Below are positions 31,980 through 39,840 of a stretch of DNA of 64,000 nt, in pieces. The stretch covers positions 1,636,001-1,700,000 of the forward strand of contig NZ_FSQZ01000001.1 of assembly GCF_900129645.1 (NCBI RefSeq), written 5' to 3'. A program made the translations under genes and the position numbers. The stretch comes from Acetomicrobium flavidum (GTDB lineage Bacteria; Synergistota; Synergistia; Synergistales; Acetomicrobiaceae). The stretch's first letter is position 1. Every line of letters begins with the position of its first letter. The notes under the pieces were generated by a model. The model was not told where the DNA came from and searched no databases. It worked only from the letters and a program-made list of their open reading frames with translations.

Positions 31980-33752
31980 CTACTCAACGGATATGGCGGA
32001 GACAGGACATGTCTGTTTGCATTGTCCGCATCTTACACATTTAGAGTCGTCTATCTCATGAGGTTCCTTGACCTTCCCAGTTATGGCGCTAACTGGGCAA
32101 ATTCTGGCGCATCTGGTGCATCCGATGCATTTTTCGCTATCTATGACATAATGTATCAGCGAAGGACATACCTTTGCAGGACAACGCCTGTCCTTTACGT
32201 GGGCTTCGTATTCCTCTCTAAAATACTTAAGGGTGGTAAGCACCGGATTTGGCGCCGTTTGACCCAGTCCGCAAAGAGAACCTTCTTTCACCTGCAAGGC
32301 CAGTTCGTAAAGTAGATCCAAGTCTTCCATCTTACCCTTACCTTCGCTGATGCGCTCAAGTATTTCCAGCATCCTCTTTGTGCCTATCCTACAAAATGGG
32401 CATTTGCCACAGGATTCTCGCTGTGTAAAATTCAGGAAGAATTTGGCCACGTCTACGACGCAGCTTGTCTCGTCCAAGACAATCATTCCGCCCGATCCCA
32501 TGATGGCACCCGTTGCCGTGATTGACTCGTAATCTATGGGAGTATCCAAGAGTCGTGACGGTATGCAACCTCCAGAAGGGCCACCCATCTGTACTGCCTT
32601 TATGTTCTTTCCACCGGCAATACCGCCGCCTATGTCGAAAATTACCTCCCTGATGGGCATTCCCATGGGCACTTCGACAAGCCCGCCTTTGGCCACCTTT
32701 CCGGCCAATGCAAAAACTTTGGTTCCTTTGCTTCTTTCCGTGCCATAACGCGCAAACTCGTTAGCACCGTGCCTTATGATCCAAGGCACGTTTGCGTAAG
32801 TCTCTACATTGTTTATGTTGGTAGGTTTCCCCCAGACACCGCTTTCGGCAGGGAAGGGAGGTCTAGGACGAGGCATACCTCTTTTTCCTTCGATAGATGC
32901 TATTAATGCCGTCTCTTCGCCACATACGAAGGCTCCGGCTCCCTCCTTTATCTCTATGTCGAAATTAAAACCGCTGCCCAATATGTCACTGCCAAGGAAA
33001 TTTTCTTGCCTCGCCTGGTTTAGGGCTATGTTAAGCCTCTTTATGGCAAGCGGATATTCTGCGCGACAGTAAATGTAGCCATGAGAAGCACCAACGGCAT
33101 AGGCACATATTATCATCCCCTCGATCACGGCATGAGGATCGCCCTCGAGTACGGATCTGTCCATGAAAGCACCAGGGTCTCCTTCGTCGGCATTGCATAT
33201 GATATATTTGGGCTCCTCCTTAGCCTGTCTGGTGAACTTCCATTTTAGTCCGGTGGGAAAGCCAGCTCCGCCTCGACCTCGTAGGCCCGATCTGTAGACC
33301 TCGTCTATAACCTCTTCTGGAGGCATGGTTTTCAATGCCTTTGCAAGCGCTTTATATGCTCCTCTAGATATGGCCTCATCTATCCTTTCGGGGTCTATAA
33401 TCCCGCAATTTGCCAGGACTATCCGAACCTGCTTGTTCATCCTCCTGTTTTCCGGGGCTTCCTCGATCTCGTTGCTATAAACAACTTTTTCTCTTAGTGT
33501 TTGAGTAGGCGAAAATGACGAATTTACAAGCTCCTGTGCCAAGGCGGGAGTCATATCTCCATAGATTGTCCTTTTGCCGTCAATGTCAACTTCCACAAGC
33601 GGTTCATAAGAACACAATCCAATACAACCAACCTGCTTTAATATGACCTCATTCTTGCCTTCAAGGAGTTTTTTAAGCTCTTTGTAAACAGGTTCAGCTC
33701 CAGAGGCAAGCCCGCAACTGGCCATGCCCACTCGCACAGTGATCTTAGCCAT
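31980..33752 (-). CDS. nuoF: NuoF/HydB-like FMN- and NAD(H)-binding subunit with fused ferredoxin domains
   Basis: A 590-residue subunit. The N-terminal thioredoxin-like domain has cysteines at 13, 43 and 47 (MASCGLASG, GCIGLCSYEP). The NuoF core carries GLRGRGGAGFPTGLKW, CNADEGDPGAFMDRSV and GAGAFVCGEETALIASIEGK for FMN and NAD, then the SLBB part and the [4Fe-4S] motif SCGKCPFCRIGTKRM. Two further [4Fe-4S] motifs close the protein (CIGCTRCARICP and CVRCGQCKQTCP). The fused N- and C-terminal domains match HydB of bifurcating hydrogenases and BfuB rather than complex I NuoF. ATG 33752 follows AGAGGTG; GTG 33764 is also in frame. It overlaps no neighbour and is cotranscribed with the genes on both sides. 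Confidence 0.92.
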   Translation of the reverse strand: MAKITVRVGMASCGLASGAEPVYKELKKLLEGKNEVILKQVGCIGLCSYEPLVEVDIDGKRTIYGDMTPALAQELVNSSFSPTQTLREKVVYSNEIEEAPENRRMNKQVRIVLANCGIIDPERIDEAISRGAYKALAKALKTMPPEEVIDEVYRSGLRGRGGAGFPTGLKWKFTRQAKEEPKYIICNADEGDPGAFMDRSVLEGDPHAVIEGMIICAYAVGASHGYIYCRAEYPLAIKRLNIALNQARQENFLGSDILGSGFNFDIEIKEGAGAFVCGEETALIASIEGKRGMPRPRPPFPAESGVWGKPTNINNVETYANVPWIIRHGANEFARYGTERSKGTKVFALAGKVAKGGLVEVPMGMPIREVIFDIGGGIAGGKNIKAVQMGGPSGGCIPSRLLDTPIDYESITATGAIMGSGGMIVLDETSCVVDVAKFFLNFTQRESCGKCPFCRIGTKRMLEILERISEGKGKMEDLDLLYELALQVKEGSLCGLGQTAPNPVLTTLKYFREEYEAHVKDRRCPAKVCPSLIHYVIDSEKCIGCTRCARICPVSAITGKVKEPHEIDDSKCVRCGQCKQTCPVSAISVE

Positions 33753-33756
33753 TATT

Positions 33757-34245
33757 TTATTCACCTCTTTCAGCTTTTCGATAGGATTCGAGCACCTTCA
33801 CGGCCTTATCGGGCGTCAGACGACCATAAACATCGTCTCCTACCATCATGACAGGTGCCAGGCTGCAACATCCAAGACAGGCAACTAGTTCCAGGGTAAA
33901 AAGGCCGTCGTCTGTAGTCTCACCTTCCGAAACGCCCAAGTACCTCATTACCTCTTGTGCTATGAGCAGGGAACCCTGTACATGACAAGCCGTACCCCTA
34001 CATAGCTTTATAGTATACTTGCCCAAGGGCTTAAACCTGAAAGCGGCATAAAAGGTTGCTACGCCGTAAAGGGTTGCCTCTGGTATATCAAGCTCTTTTG
34101 CTACCTTGCTGACAACTTCTTGGGGTAGATACCCAAATGTGTCTTGAATCTTGGATAGGAGTTGTATCGTGATGCCCCTCTTGCCCTTGAAGCTTTCAAC
34201 GATATCTCTTATCGCCTGTTCGTCATCTTGTTCGACAGAAAGCAT
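33757..34245 (-). CDS. nuoE: NuoE/HydC-like [2Fe-2S] subunit
   Basis: A 162-residue thioredoxin-fold ferredoxin, first gene of the redox operon. The four cluster cysteines are visible in LCRGTACHV and VACLGCCSLAPV. The N-terminal helical part includes LPQEVVSKVAKELDIPEATLYGVATFYAAF, typical of NuoE and HydC. It passes electrons to or from the NuoF-like partner. TAAGGAGGG precedes the ATG. The stop lies a few bases before the NuoF-like start. Confidence 0.93.
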   Translation of the reverse strand: MLSVEQDDEQAIRDIVESFKGKRGITIQLLSKIQDTFGYLPQEVVSKVAKELDIPEATLYGVATFYAAFRFKPLGKYTIKLCRGTACHVQGSLLIAQEVMRYLGVSEGETTDDGLFTLELVACLGCCSLAPVMMVGDDVYGRLTPDKAVKVLESYRKAERGE

Positions 34246-34295
34246 TAACTTCCCTCCTTAATTAAGGCCAACATTTTTCTAAAACACGAGCATAT

Positions 34296-34319
34296 AATAT
34301 AACACCAACCTGTATGGCA
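34296..34319 (-). promoter_or_regulatory. Candidate extended -10 promoter of the redox operon
   Basis: On the minus strand TATATT (34296-34301) is preceded by TGT (34302-34304), an extended -10. A weak -35 (TTTATG) lies 16 bases upstream. The leader would be about 45 bases. It faces away from the glutaredoxin promoter, so the two form a divergent pair. Confidence 0.4.
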
Positions 34320-34347
34320 TAAAAGCTACATATCTTATTTTGAATTA

Positions 34348-34376
34348 TTGCACCTTTTGGGGTAATGTGTTATAGT
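34348..34376 (+). promoter_or_regulatory. Sigma-70-type promoter of the glutaredoxin/pgi unit
   Basis: TTGCAC (34348-34353) and TATAGT (34371-34376) are 17 bases apart, and TGT immediately precedes the -10, giving an extended -10. The start would lie near 34383, about 48 bases before the glutaredoxin ATG. Confidence 0.7.
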
Positions 34377-34430
34377 CCATATGACAGATGTTTGGTATGC
34401 CTAATTTTAATTTAAGGGAAGGTGAAATCC

Positions 34431-34676
34431 ATGAAAGTCAAGGTTTATAGCACACCCACGTGTCCTTGGTGTACTAAGGTCAAGGAACATTTGCGAGAAT
34501 TGGGCGTAGAATACGATGAAATTGATGTCAGCAAGGATAGGGCTGCTGCTATGGAGATGGTAAGACAGACCGGACAGATGGGAGTGCCTGTAACTTTTAT
34601 AGGCGATGAATTTGTCGTAGGTTATGATCCGCAGGCCATTGATGAGCTTTTGAGGGAAAATGACCTGTTAGCTTGA
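34431..34676 (+). CDS. Glutaredoxin-family protein
   Basis: An 81-residue thioredoxin-fold protein with the redox motif CPWC near the start (YSTPTCPWCTKVKEHL), the cis-proline stretch GVPVTFIGDEFVVGYD and a short C-terminal helix. It belongs with the NrdH/glutaredoxin-like small proteins seen in anaerobes, which reduce disulfides with electrons from thioredoxin reductase or similar. The ATG follows GGGAAGGTG by six bases; an in-frame GTG at 34422 lies in that site. The pgi gene follows after 28 bases. Confidence 0.9.
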   Translation: MKVKVYSTPTCPWCTKVKEHLRELGVEYDEIDVSKDRAAAMEMVRQTGQMGVPVTFIGDEFVVGYDPQAIDELLRENDLLA

Positions 34677-34704
34677 TGTTAATAGTAAAAAGGAGGAACG
34701 CGCT

Positions 34705-36078
34705 TTGGATGAGCTTCTGAGCATGTCTATAGGTGGTGCCATTTTTAGCGGTAACTCTTCTATAGAAGATGAGATCGATCGTTTGTCTATAAAAATAGAA
34801 GAAGCAGATGTACATTTACGCGAAAAGGGCAGGGACGATGCGGATGGTTACGGATGGGTCAATTTGCCCTATCAGGATTTGACAAAAATCATAGAGACGG
34901 CCGATTGGCTTGCCCGTTCCGATGCGATCGTTCAGATCGGAATAGGGGGCTCTGCTTTGGGCAACAGGATGCTCGTAAATGCGCTTCTTCCTCCTTTTTA
35001 CAATGAACTCGAGGCGCCCTTAAGACGCGGACCAAGATTTTATTTGTTGGAAAATTCCGATCCGGCAACTGCGGCAGCTGTGCTAAACAGGATCGATGTA
35101 TCAAAGACCGCTTTTGTTGTCGTCAGCAAGTCCGGTAGCACGACAGAGACCATCGCTCATTTCCTTTGGGTATGGCAGATAGTCAGGGATAAACTAGGCA
35201 ACAAAGCTCAAGAACACTTTTTAGTGATAACTGACCCCAAAAAAGGTGCTTTGCGAAAGTTTGCTAAGGCTACTGGTTGTAGGAGCCTAGGAATTCCCGA
35301 AAGCGTCGGTGGGAGGTATTCCGTTTTGACTTCCGTGGGCCTTGCAACAGCCGCTGCAGTTGGTATCGATATAGAGAAGCTGCTCCTTGGAGCAAGGCAG
35401 ATGGACCAAAGGCTCGCAATGCGGCAACAAACTTGGGAAAATCCGGCTTGGGCCTTGGCGGCTTTAAATGTCATCCATGCAAGGCTTGGAAGAAATATGG
35501 CGGTCATGATGCCCTATGGAGATGGGCTTTTGGCCTTTGCCGAATGGTTTGCTCAGCTATGGGGAGAAAGCTTGGGTAAAAACGGGTTTGGTACAACTCC
35601 TGTTCGCGCCCTGGGAGCAATTGATCAGCATTCGCAGCTTCAACTTTATATGGAAGGTCCCGACGATAAGCTCATCACCATGATCGATGTTCAAAACAGG
35701 CCAGGCTTTGAGTTGCCAAGAAAAATTGAAGATGATGTTTTAAGGGAATTTGACTTTCTGTGCGACAAGACCTTGGGGGATCTTTTAAGCATAGAGGCTC
35801 GTTCGACGGCTTCCGCCTTGATCAAGGCAGGAAAGCCGGTCGTTTACTTAAAGATACCGGAGATCTCCGAGATATATGTTGGGGCATTAGTCTTTTTCTA
35901 CGAGTACGTGACGGCGTTGGTCGGGCTTTTGATGGATATTAACCCCTTTGATCAACCGGGAGTTGAACAGGGTAAACGTTACATATATTCCCTAATGGGA
36001 CGTCCGGGGTATCAGGAATATGAAAGTGAAGTCGAAAAATACTTCGGAATTTGCAGCAAGTTTGAGATCATAGTTTAA
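34705..36078 (+). CDS. pgi: Glucose-6-phosphate isomerase
   Basis: A 457-residue isomerase of glycolysis, interconverting glucose 6-phosphate and fructose 6-phosphate. Family signatures include IGIGGSALGNRML, VVSKSGSTTETI and GIPESVGGRYSVLTSVG, and the catalytic region LGAIDQHSQLQLYMEGP with its histidine. The C-terminal part has INPFDQPGVEQGKRY. The size is that of the compact bacterial PGI type. The start is TTG, served by AAGGAGG at 34689-34695. It probably shares the glutaredoxin promoter. Confidence 0.96.
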   Translation: MDELLSMSIGGAIFSGNSSIEDEIDRLSIKIEEADVHLREKGRDDADGYGWVNLPYQDLTKIIETADWLARSDAIVQIGIGGSALGNRMLVNALLPPFYNELEAPLRRGPRFYLLENSDPATAAAVLNRIDVSKTAFVVVSKSGSTTETIAHFLWVWQIVRDKLGNKAQEHFLVITDPKKGALRKFAKATGCRSLGIPESVGGRYSVLTSVGLATAAAVGIDIEKLLLGARQMDQRLAMRQQTWENPAWALAALNVIHARLGRNMAVMMPYGDGLLAFAEWFAQLWGESLGKNGFGTTPVRALGAIDQHSQLQLYMEGPDDKLITMIDVQNRPGFELPRKIEDDVLREFDFLCDKTLGDLLSIEARSTASALIKAGKPVVYLKIPEISEIYVGALVFFYEYVTALVGLLMDINPFDQPGVEQGKRYIYSLMGRPGYQEYESEVEKYFGICSKFEIIV

Positions 36079-36151
36079 TAGCAACACGTGCCTGTTTTAT
36101 TGCAGAAGAAGCAAAAGGCTAGTAAGAAATAGGCGATGGAGGAAAACATAA

Positions 36152-36904
36152 ATGACGGAGGCACCATTGCTTTACTTAGATGATATAACAGTTAGCAGAG
36201 AGAACGGTAAGAAGCTGCTTGACAAGGTTACTATAAAGGTCGGGCATGGCGAGATAACGGGAGTGTTGGGCCGAAACGGTGCAGGCAAGACGACGCTTGC
36301 TTACACCATCATGGGGTTGCCCTCCTACAAGCCTGATTCGGGACGGATATTTTTTGAGGGCGAAGACATAACGGGCCTTTCTATAACGGAGAGGGCCAGG
36401 CTAGGGATAACTTTGGCATGGCAGTACCCGGCAAGGTACGAAGGCATAACGGTAGCAGAATATTTAAGGTTATCCCGAAGGGACGCAACAAAACGCGAAC
36501 TGGAGGAAGCCTTGGATTTCATTCAGATGGAAGCCTTTTACCTAGACAGGTTCGTCGATAAGGCTCTATCGGGAGGGGAAAGAAAGAGGCTTGAGCTTGC
36601 CTCGGTTTATTTGATGCGACCTAAGCTTGCCATACTTGACGAACCCGATTCGGGCGTCGATATGCTCGCCATCGGAGATGTCGTTAGGCTTTTCAAGAGG
36701 CTTGCTGATTTTGGGAGTAGCGTCTTGGTGATAACGCACAGGGATGATATAGCATCCGCATGCGATAGGGCTTATCTGTTGTGTAACGGGAAGGTGATGC
36801 TCGAGGGACAACCGGTAGCCGTGAAACAATACTACATGTCCTTGTGTGGACCATGTTCCGATCCGCTCTTAGCCAGCGAGGTGACTTCTAATGAATCTAA
36901 ATGA
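36152..36904 (+). CDS. sufC: SufC-like Fe-S assembly ATPase
   Basis: A 250-residue ABC ATPase: Walker A LGRNGAGKTTLAYTI, signature ALSGGERKRLELASV, Walker B LAILDEPDSGVDML and switch His in VLVITHRDD. The phrase DEPDSGVDMLAIGDVV matches SufC (DEPDSGLDIDAL in E. coli). With the next gene it forms a SufCB pair with no SufD, SufS, SufU or SufA beside it, which suits the minimal 'SMS' type of Fe-S scaffold described for anaerobes and archaea. GGAGG precedes the ATG. The 3' end overlaps sufB by 14 bases. Confidence 0.92.
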   Translation: MTEAPLLYLDDITVSRENGKKLLDKVTIKVGHGEITGVLGRNGAGKTTLAYTIMGLPSYKPDSGRIFFEGEDITGLSITERARLGITLAWQYPARYEGITVAEYLRLSRRDATKRELEEALDFIQMEAFYLDRFVDKALSGGERKRLELASVYLMRPKLAILDEPDSGVDMLAIGDVVRLFKRLADFGSSVLVITHRDDIASACDRAYLLCNGKVMLEGQPVAVKQYYMSLCGPCSDPLLASEVTSNESK

Positions 36905-37826
36905 AGAATATTCAACCTTGATAGAAATCGCTCGAAAGACCGGGGATCCCATTAAATCCGATGAGGCACATGTGATAGTTCATGCCAATAACATTCTCGC
37001 CTCAAAGGATGTGCCGGGCCTTGTGATTGACGCTGAAGAAACCGAATATGGCATCAGGGCAACCTTTACCGTAAAGGCAGGATTTGTCTTAAAAAAACCT
37101 GTACATCTTTGTTTTGGCCATTTGGGCAAAGAGGGCAAACAGGTCATAGAAAGCAAGATCGTTTTAGAAGATGGGGCTAAGGCCAAATTTTACTCTCACT
37201 GTATTTTCCCTAATGCCATTGAGTTTCTTCATGCCATGGAGGGAGATATAGTCGTGGGAAAAGGTGCCGATATGACCTACGAGGAAGTACACGTACACGG
37301 TCCGGAAGGCAAGATAGAGGTACGGCCAGTGACGCGCGTCATCGTCAACGAAAAGGGCAGGTATGTCAGTAACTTTGCCCTTATAGAAGGTCGAGTAGGC
37401 ATTTTGTCCCTCGATGTAGATGTTGACGTCATAGGACGGTTGGGAAGTGCCGAGATCACGTCAAAAATTTATGGCAAATACGACGACCAGTGCAGCGTCA
37501 AGGACGTGATTCGCCTTTCAGGCGAAAACTCAAGCGGCTTGGCCAAGGCAAGGGTTGTGCTAAAAGACCATAGCTTCGGAAAGTTTTATGGAGAGGTGCA
37601 AGGAGCTGCGGAAGGGGCTAAGGGCCATGTGGATTGCACTGAAGTAGTTCAAGGATATGCCAAGGCAGAGGCTGTGCCCGTGGTCTCGGTCATTCATCCC
37701 GGGGCGGAGATAACGCACGAGGCAGCCATAGGCAAAATAGCGAATGAAAAGCTCTGGGGGTTGATGGCCAAGGGTTTAAGCGAAAACGAAGCTATAGACG
37801 TCATAGTTTCGGGCCTTTTGCGGTAA
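36891..37826 (+). CDS. sufB: SufB/SufD-like Fe-S cluster scaffold, short form
   Basis: A 311-residue SufBD-family protein with the right-handed beta-helix core, about two thirds of the length of classical SufB. Recognisable family phrases are SHCIFPNAIEFLHAME, YVSNFALIEGRVGILSLDV, HSFGKFYGEVQGAAEGAKGHVDC and the ending VSVIHPGAEITHEAAIGKI followed by LMAKGLSENEAIDVIVSG. The SufC partner overlaps upstream. The short length and the absence of other suf genes suggest that one SufB-type subunit forms the scaffold with SufC. This organism makes many Fe-S enzymes, including several in this window. Confidence 0.9.
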   Translation: MNLNEEYSTLIEIARKTGDPIKSDEAHVIVHANNILASKDVPGLVIDAEETEYGIRATFTVKAGFVLKKPVHLCFGHLGKEGKQVIESKIVLEDGAKAKFYSHCIFPNAIEFLHAMEGDIVVGKGADMTYEEVHVHGPEGKIEVRPVTRVIVNEKGRYVSNFALIEGRVGILSLDVDVDVIGRLGSAEITSKIYGKYDDQCSVKDVIRLSGENSSGLAKARVVLKDHSFGKFYGEVQGAAEGAKGHVDCTEVVQGYAKAEAVPVVSVIHPGAEITHEAAIGKIANEKLWGLMAKGLSENEAIDVIVSGLLR

Positions 37827-37832
37827 AGGTCT

Positions 37833-38219
37833 ATGTCTGCGCAAGAACAGGAACTTTTTGCCTTGGCGAAAGAGGCTCGTGAGAGTGCATACGCTCCATA
37901 TTCGGACTTTAAAGTGGGGGCGGCCCTTCTTGGCGAGTCAGGCACTATATATTTGGGGTGTAACGTGGAAAATGCTTCCTTCGGTCTTACTGTGTGCGCT
38001 GAAAGGATAGCCCTCTTTAAGGCCGTTTCGGAGGGGGAGCGGGTTTTTAAGGCGATAGCCATATACGCCGGCAGCAAGTCGGTACCTCCTTGCGGAGCAT
38101 GCCTTCAAGTAATGGCGGAATTTGGGGATCTTGATATCCTTTTGTTTGATTCGAAAGGAAGCTACGTAAAGTGGCGGATTTCGGAGCTTTTGCCTCAGGC
38201 CTTTCGCCTCAATGGCTAG
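37833..38219 (+). CDS. cdd: Cytidine deaminase
   Basis: A 128-residue zinc enzyme that deaminates cytidine and deoxycytidine for pyrimidine salvage. The zinc and catalytic motifs are CAERIALFKA (with the catalytic glutamate) and PPCGACLQVMAEF. It starts just after sufB stops (6 bases), and its last 11 bases overlap the convergent tRNA-thiolation gene. The active site and length are those of homotetrameric bacterial CDAs. The pyrimidine phosphorylase at 62442 belongs to the same salvage pathway. Confidence 0.95.
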   Translation: MSAQEQELFALAKEARESAYAPYSDFKVGAALLGESGTIYLGCNVENASFGLTVCAERIALFKAVSEGERVFKAIAIYAGSKSVPPCGACLQVMAEFGDLDILLFDSKGSYVKWRISELLPQAFRLNG

Positions 38220-38931
38220 TAGTCCAAAGGGCTCTCTTAAGGGCTGTTAACGCGCTATACTCCCCTTGGGGAGCCTCTTTTGTTATCTCGTTTAACAGTT
38301 CCTTCATGAACTTCCTTTTGGTATTATCGCCGTAAGGGCATTTGGGGCTACTCAAAGGGATTTTTACTAAGGAGGCTGCGGACAGTATCTCTTTTTCAGG
38401 CAGATATATTAGGGGCCTTATCACCCATGTTTGTGTCCGGCTTTGCCAAGTCTTGGGTTGCAACGTATGAAATCTTCCAGAGTAAAACATGTTGAGCATC
38501 AACGTCACAATAGCGTCTGTGAGGTGATGCCCCAACGCCAATTTTGCAAACCCCTTTTCGTGGGCTATTCCGCTTAAGATTCCCCTTCTCATGTTGGCAC
38601 AAAAGCTACAGGGCGAGCTTTCGTTTCGAAGCTTTATTATCTCAAAGATGGGATAGGGGTAGTAAATGTGGGGTATGTCAAGGCTTTTACAAAAATCCCT
38701 GAGCTCTAAGGCGTCAAAATTGCCTCCAGTTGGATCCACCGTCAATGCTGTAATGCTAAACTTCGTGGGGCTCACTTGCTGTAGGTGTTTTAGGGCCAAA
38801 AGTAATAAGGTACTGTCCTTTCCGCCAGACAGCCCCACCAACACGTTGTCACCGTCTTCGATCATCGAATAGGCACATACGGCTTCGCCTACTGCGTGCT
38901 TGATTTGTTCGGGCAAAAATACCATGCGCAT
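38209..38931 (-). CDS. ttcA: tRNA 2-thiolation protein, TtcA family
   Basis: A 240-residue PP-loop protein with the ATP-pyrophosphatase motif VLVGLSGGKDSTLLLLAL and a cluster-binding CxxC in SSPCSFCANMRRGIL, plus a third cysteine in SPKCPYGDNTKR. This set is typical of the TtcA group, which thiolates cytidine 32 or related positions in tRNA with a [4Fe-4S] cluster. Start choice is uncertain: ATG 38931 and 38925 lie close together, and longer frames to 38973 would cover the promoter of the divergent regulator. No strong ribosome site is seen. The 3' end overlaps cdd by 11 bases. Confidence 0.88.
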   Translation of the reverse strand: MRMVFLPEQIKHAVGEAVCAYSMIEDGDNVLVGLSGGKDSTLLLLALKHLQQVSPTKFSITALTVDPTGGNFDALELRDFCKSLDIPHIYYPYPIFEIIKLRNESSPCSFCANMRRGILSGIAHEKGFAKLALGHHLTDAIVTLMLNMFYSGRFHTLQPKTWQSRTQTWVIRPLIYLPEKEILSAASLVKIPLSSPKCPYGDNTKRKFMKELLNEITKEAPQGEYSALTALKRALWTTSH

Positions 38932-38979
38932 CACCAGGTAAAAGCATATCATTTTTTTCTTTTCTGTAAACAAAACATG

Positions 38980-38985
38980 TATAAT
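38980..38985 (+). promoter_or_regulatory. Candidate -10 element of the GntR regulator gene
   Basis: TATAAT lies about 38 bases before the GTG start at 39023. The -35 region (T-rich, TTTCTT-like) is poor. The -10 is a perfect consensus in an otherwise AT-rich stretch. Confidence 0.45.
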
Positions 38986-39022
38986 TAAGGTTACTCTTGA
39001 GGGGATAGCTGGAGGTGTATTA

Positions 39023-39670
39023 GTGAGACGTTATCAAGTTTTGTCATCTGTGGATTATGTATATAAAGAATTACGTCGTATGATAATGAATAAAGAATTT
39101 AAACCCGGACAGCGCCTTCCGGAATTGTCGTTAGCCGAGCAGCTGAACGTAAGCCGCACCCCCGTGAGGGAGGCTTTAAGACGTCTTGCAAGCGAAGGAC
39201 TTGTTGTCATAATACCCAATGAGGGCGCCAGGCTAGCTAATCCATCAAGAAAGGAAATTGAAGACACTTTTGAAATTAGAGCGCACCTGGAATGTTTGGC
39301 CATCGAGAAAGCAGTACCCAACATAAGGCCCTTACAGATTTGCATGCTTGAAGAGGAAATAGAAAAAGAGGAAAATATTTTTCCAGAAAAAGACCTGGAA
39401 AAATATTTGGAAGTAAATAATGCCTTTCACAAAATTATTGCGGAAGCCAGTGGCAACATAGTTCTGTACGAACTTATAGATAATATACTTTCTCGGTCCT
39501 TTGTATATTTAGTGCTCTTTGGGTCCTTTTTTGACCTCGAAGATAACCCTAGTCTCGACGAACATCGAGAAATCGTCAAAGCCCTAAAAGAGCGAGATGC
39601 TAAAAAAGCAGTTGAGCTAATGAGATCTCATGTTCTATCCTCCTGCAGGTTTGCGCAGGATCTGAACTAA
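39023..39670 (+). CDS. GntR-family transcriptional regulator (FadR/FCD type)
   Basis: A 215-residue regulator. The N-terminal winged helix (YVYKELRRMIMNKEFKPGQR, then LAEQLNVSRTPVREALRRL) is of GntR type. The C-terminal all-helical FCD domain has ECLAIEKAV, VNNAFHKIIAEASGN and the ending MRSHVLSS, whose histidines usually bind a metal and an organic-acid or amino-acid effector. The start is GTG after GGAGGTG. It sits at the head of the GcvP-like cluster with a palindrome-containing promoter between it and the next gene, so it probably controls that cluster and senses its substrate. Confidence 0.92.
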   Translation: MRRYQVLSSVDYVYKELRRMIMNKEFKPGQRLPELSLAEQLNVSRTPVREALRRLASEGLVVIIPNEGARLANPSRKEIEDTFEIRAHLECLAIEKAVPNIRPLQICMLEEEIEKEENIFPEKDLEKYLEVNNAFHKIIAEASGNIVLYELIDNILSRSFVYLVLFGSFFDLEDNPSLDEHREIVKALKERDAKKAVELMRSHVLSSCRFAQDLN

Positions 39671-39754
39671 CCCGCCTGTATCATCTCATTAACCTGAAGA
39701 TATATTTTTTCTCTACTCGCAATTAAGACTATTGCGTTCAATTTTTGTTCGGTA

Positions 39755-39795
39755 TTGACAAAGTTGTCAAAATCATGTATGAATACCTTGTATTC
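39755..39795 (+). promoter_or_regulatory. Promoter of the GcvP-like cluster with two inverted repeats
   Basis: TTGACA (39755-39760) and TATGAA (39778-39783) are 17 bases apart. The -35 lies inside a perfect palindrome, TTGACAA-AG-TTGTCAA (39755-39770), and a second perfect repeat, GAATAC-CTT-GTATTC (39781-39795), covers the end of the -10 and the start site. FCD-type GntR operators are usually short palindromes with TTGT and ACAA halves, so the first is a good candidate site for the regulator encoded just upstream. Confidence 0.65.
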
Positions 39796-39840
39796 CAAGA
39801 ATACTATATGAGGATTTGATAAGCTGGGAGGTGTTTTTAA

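Noticed and set aside
36079-36151. Dedicated promoter for sufCB
   Set aside because: TTGCAG with TAAGAA 17 bases later is present but the -10 is too poor to report; read-through from pgi is equally possible.
39671-39840. Glycine riboswitch ahead of the GcvP-like genes
   Set aside because: I looked for paired aptamer elements and found only short palindromes; 170 bases without the conserved glycine-aptamer core.
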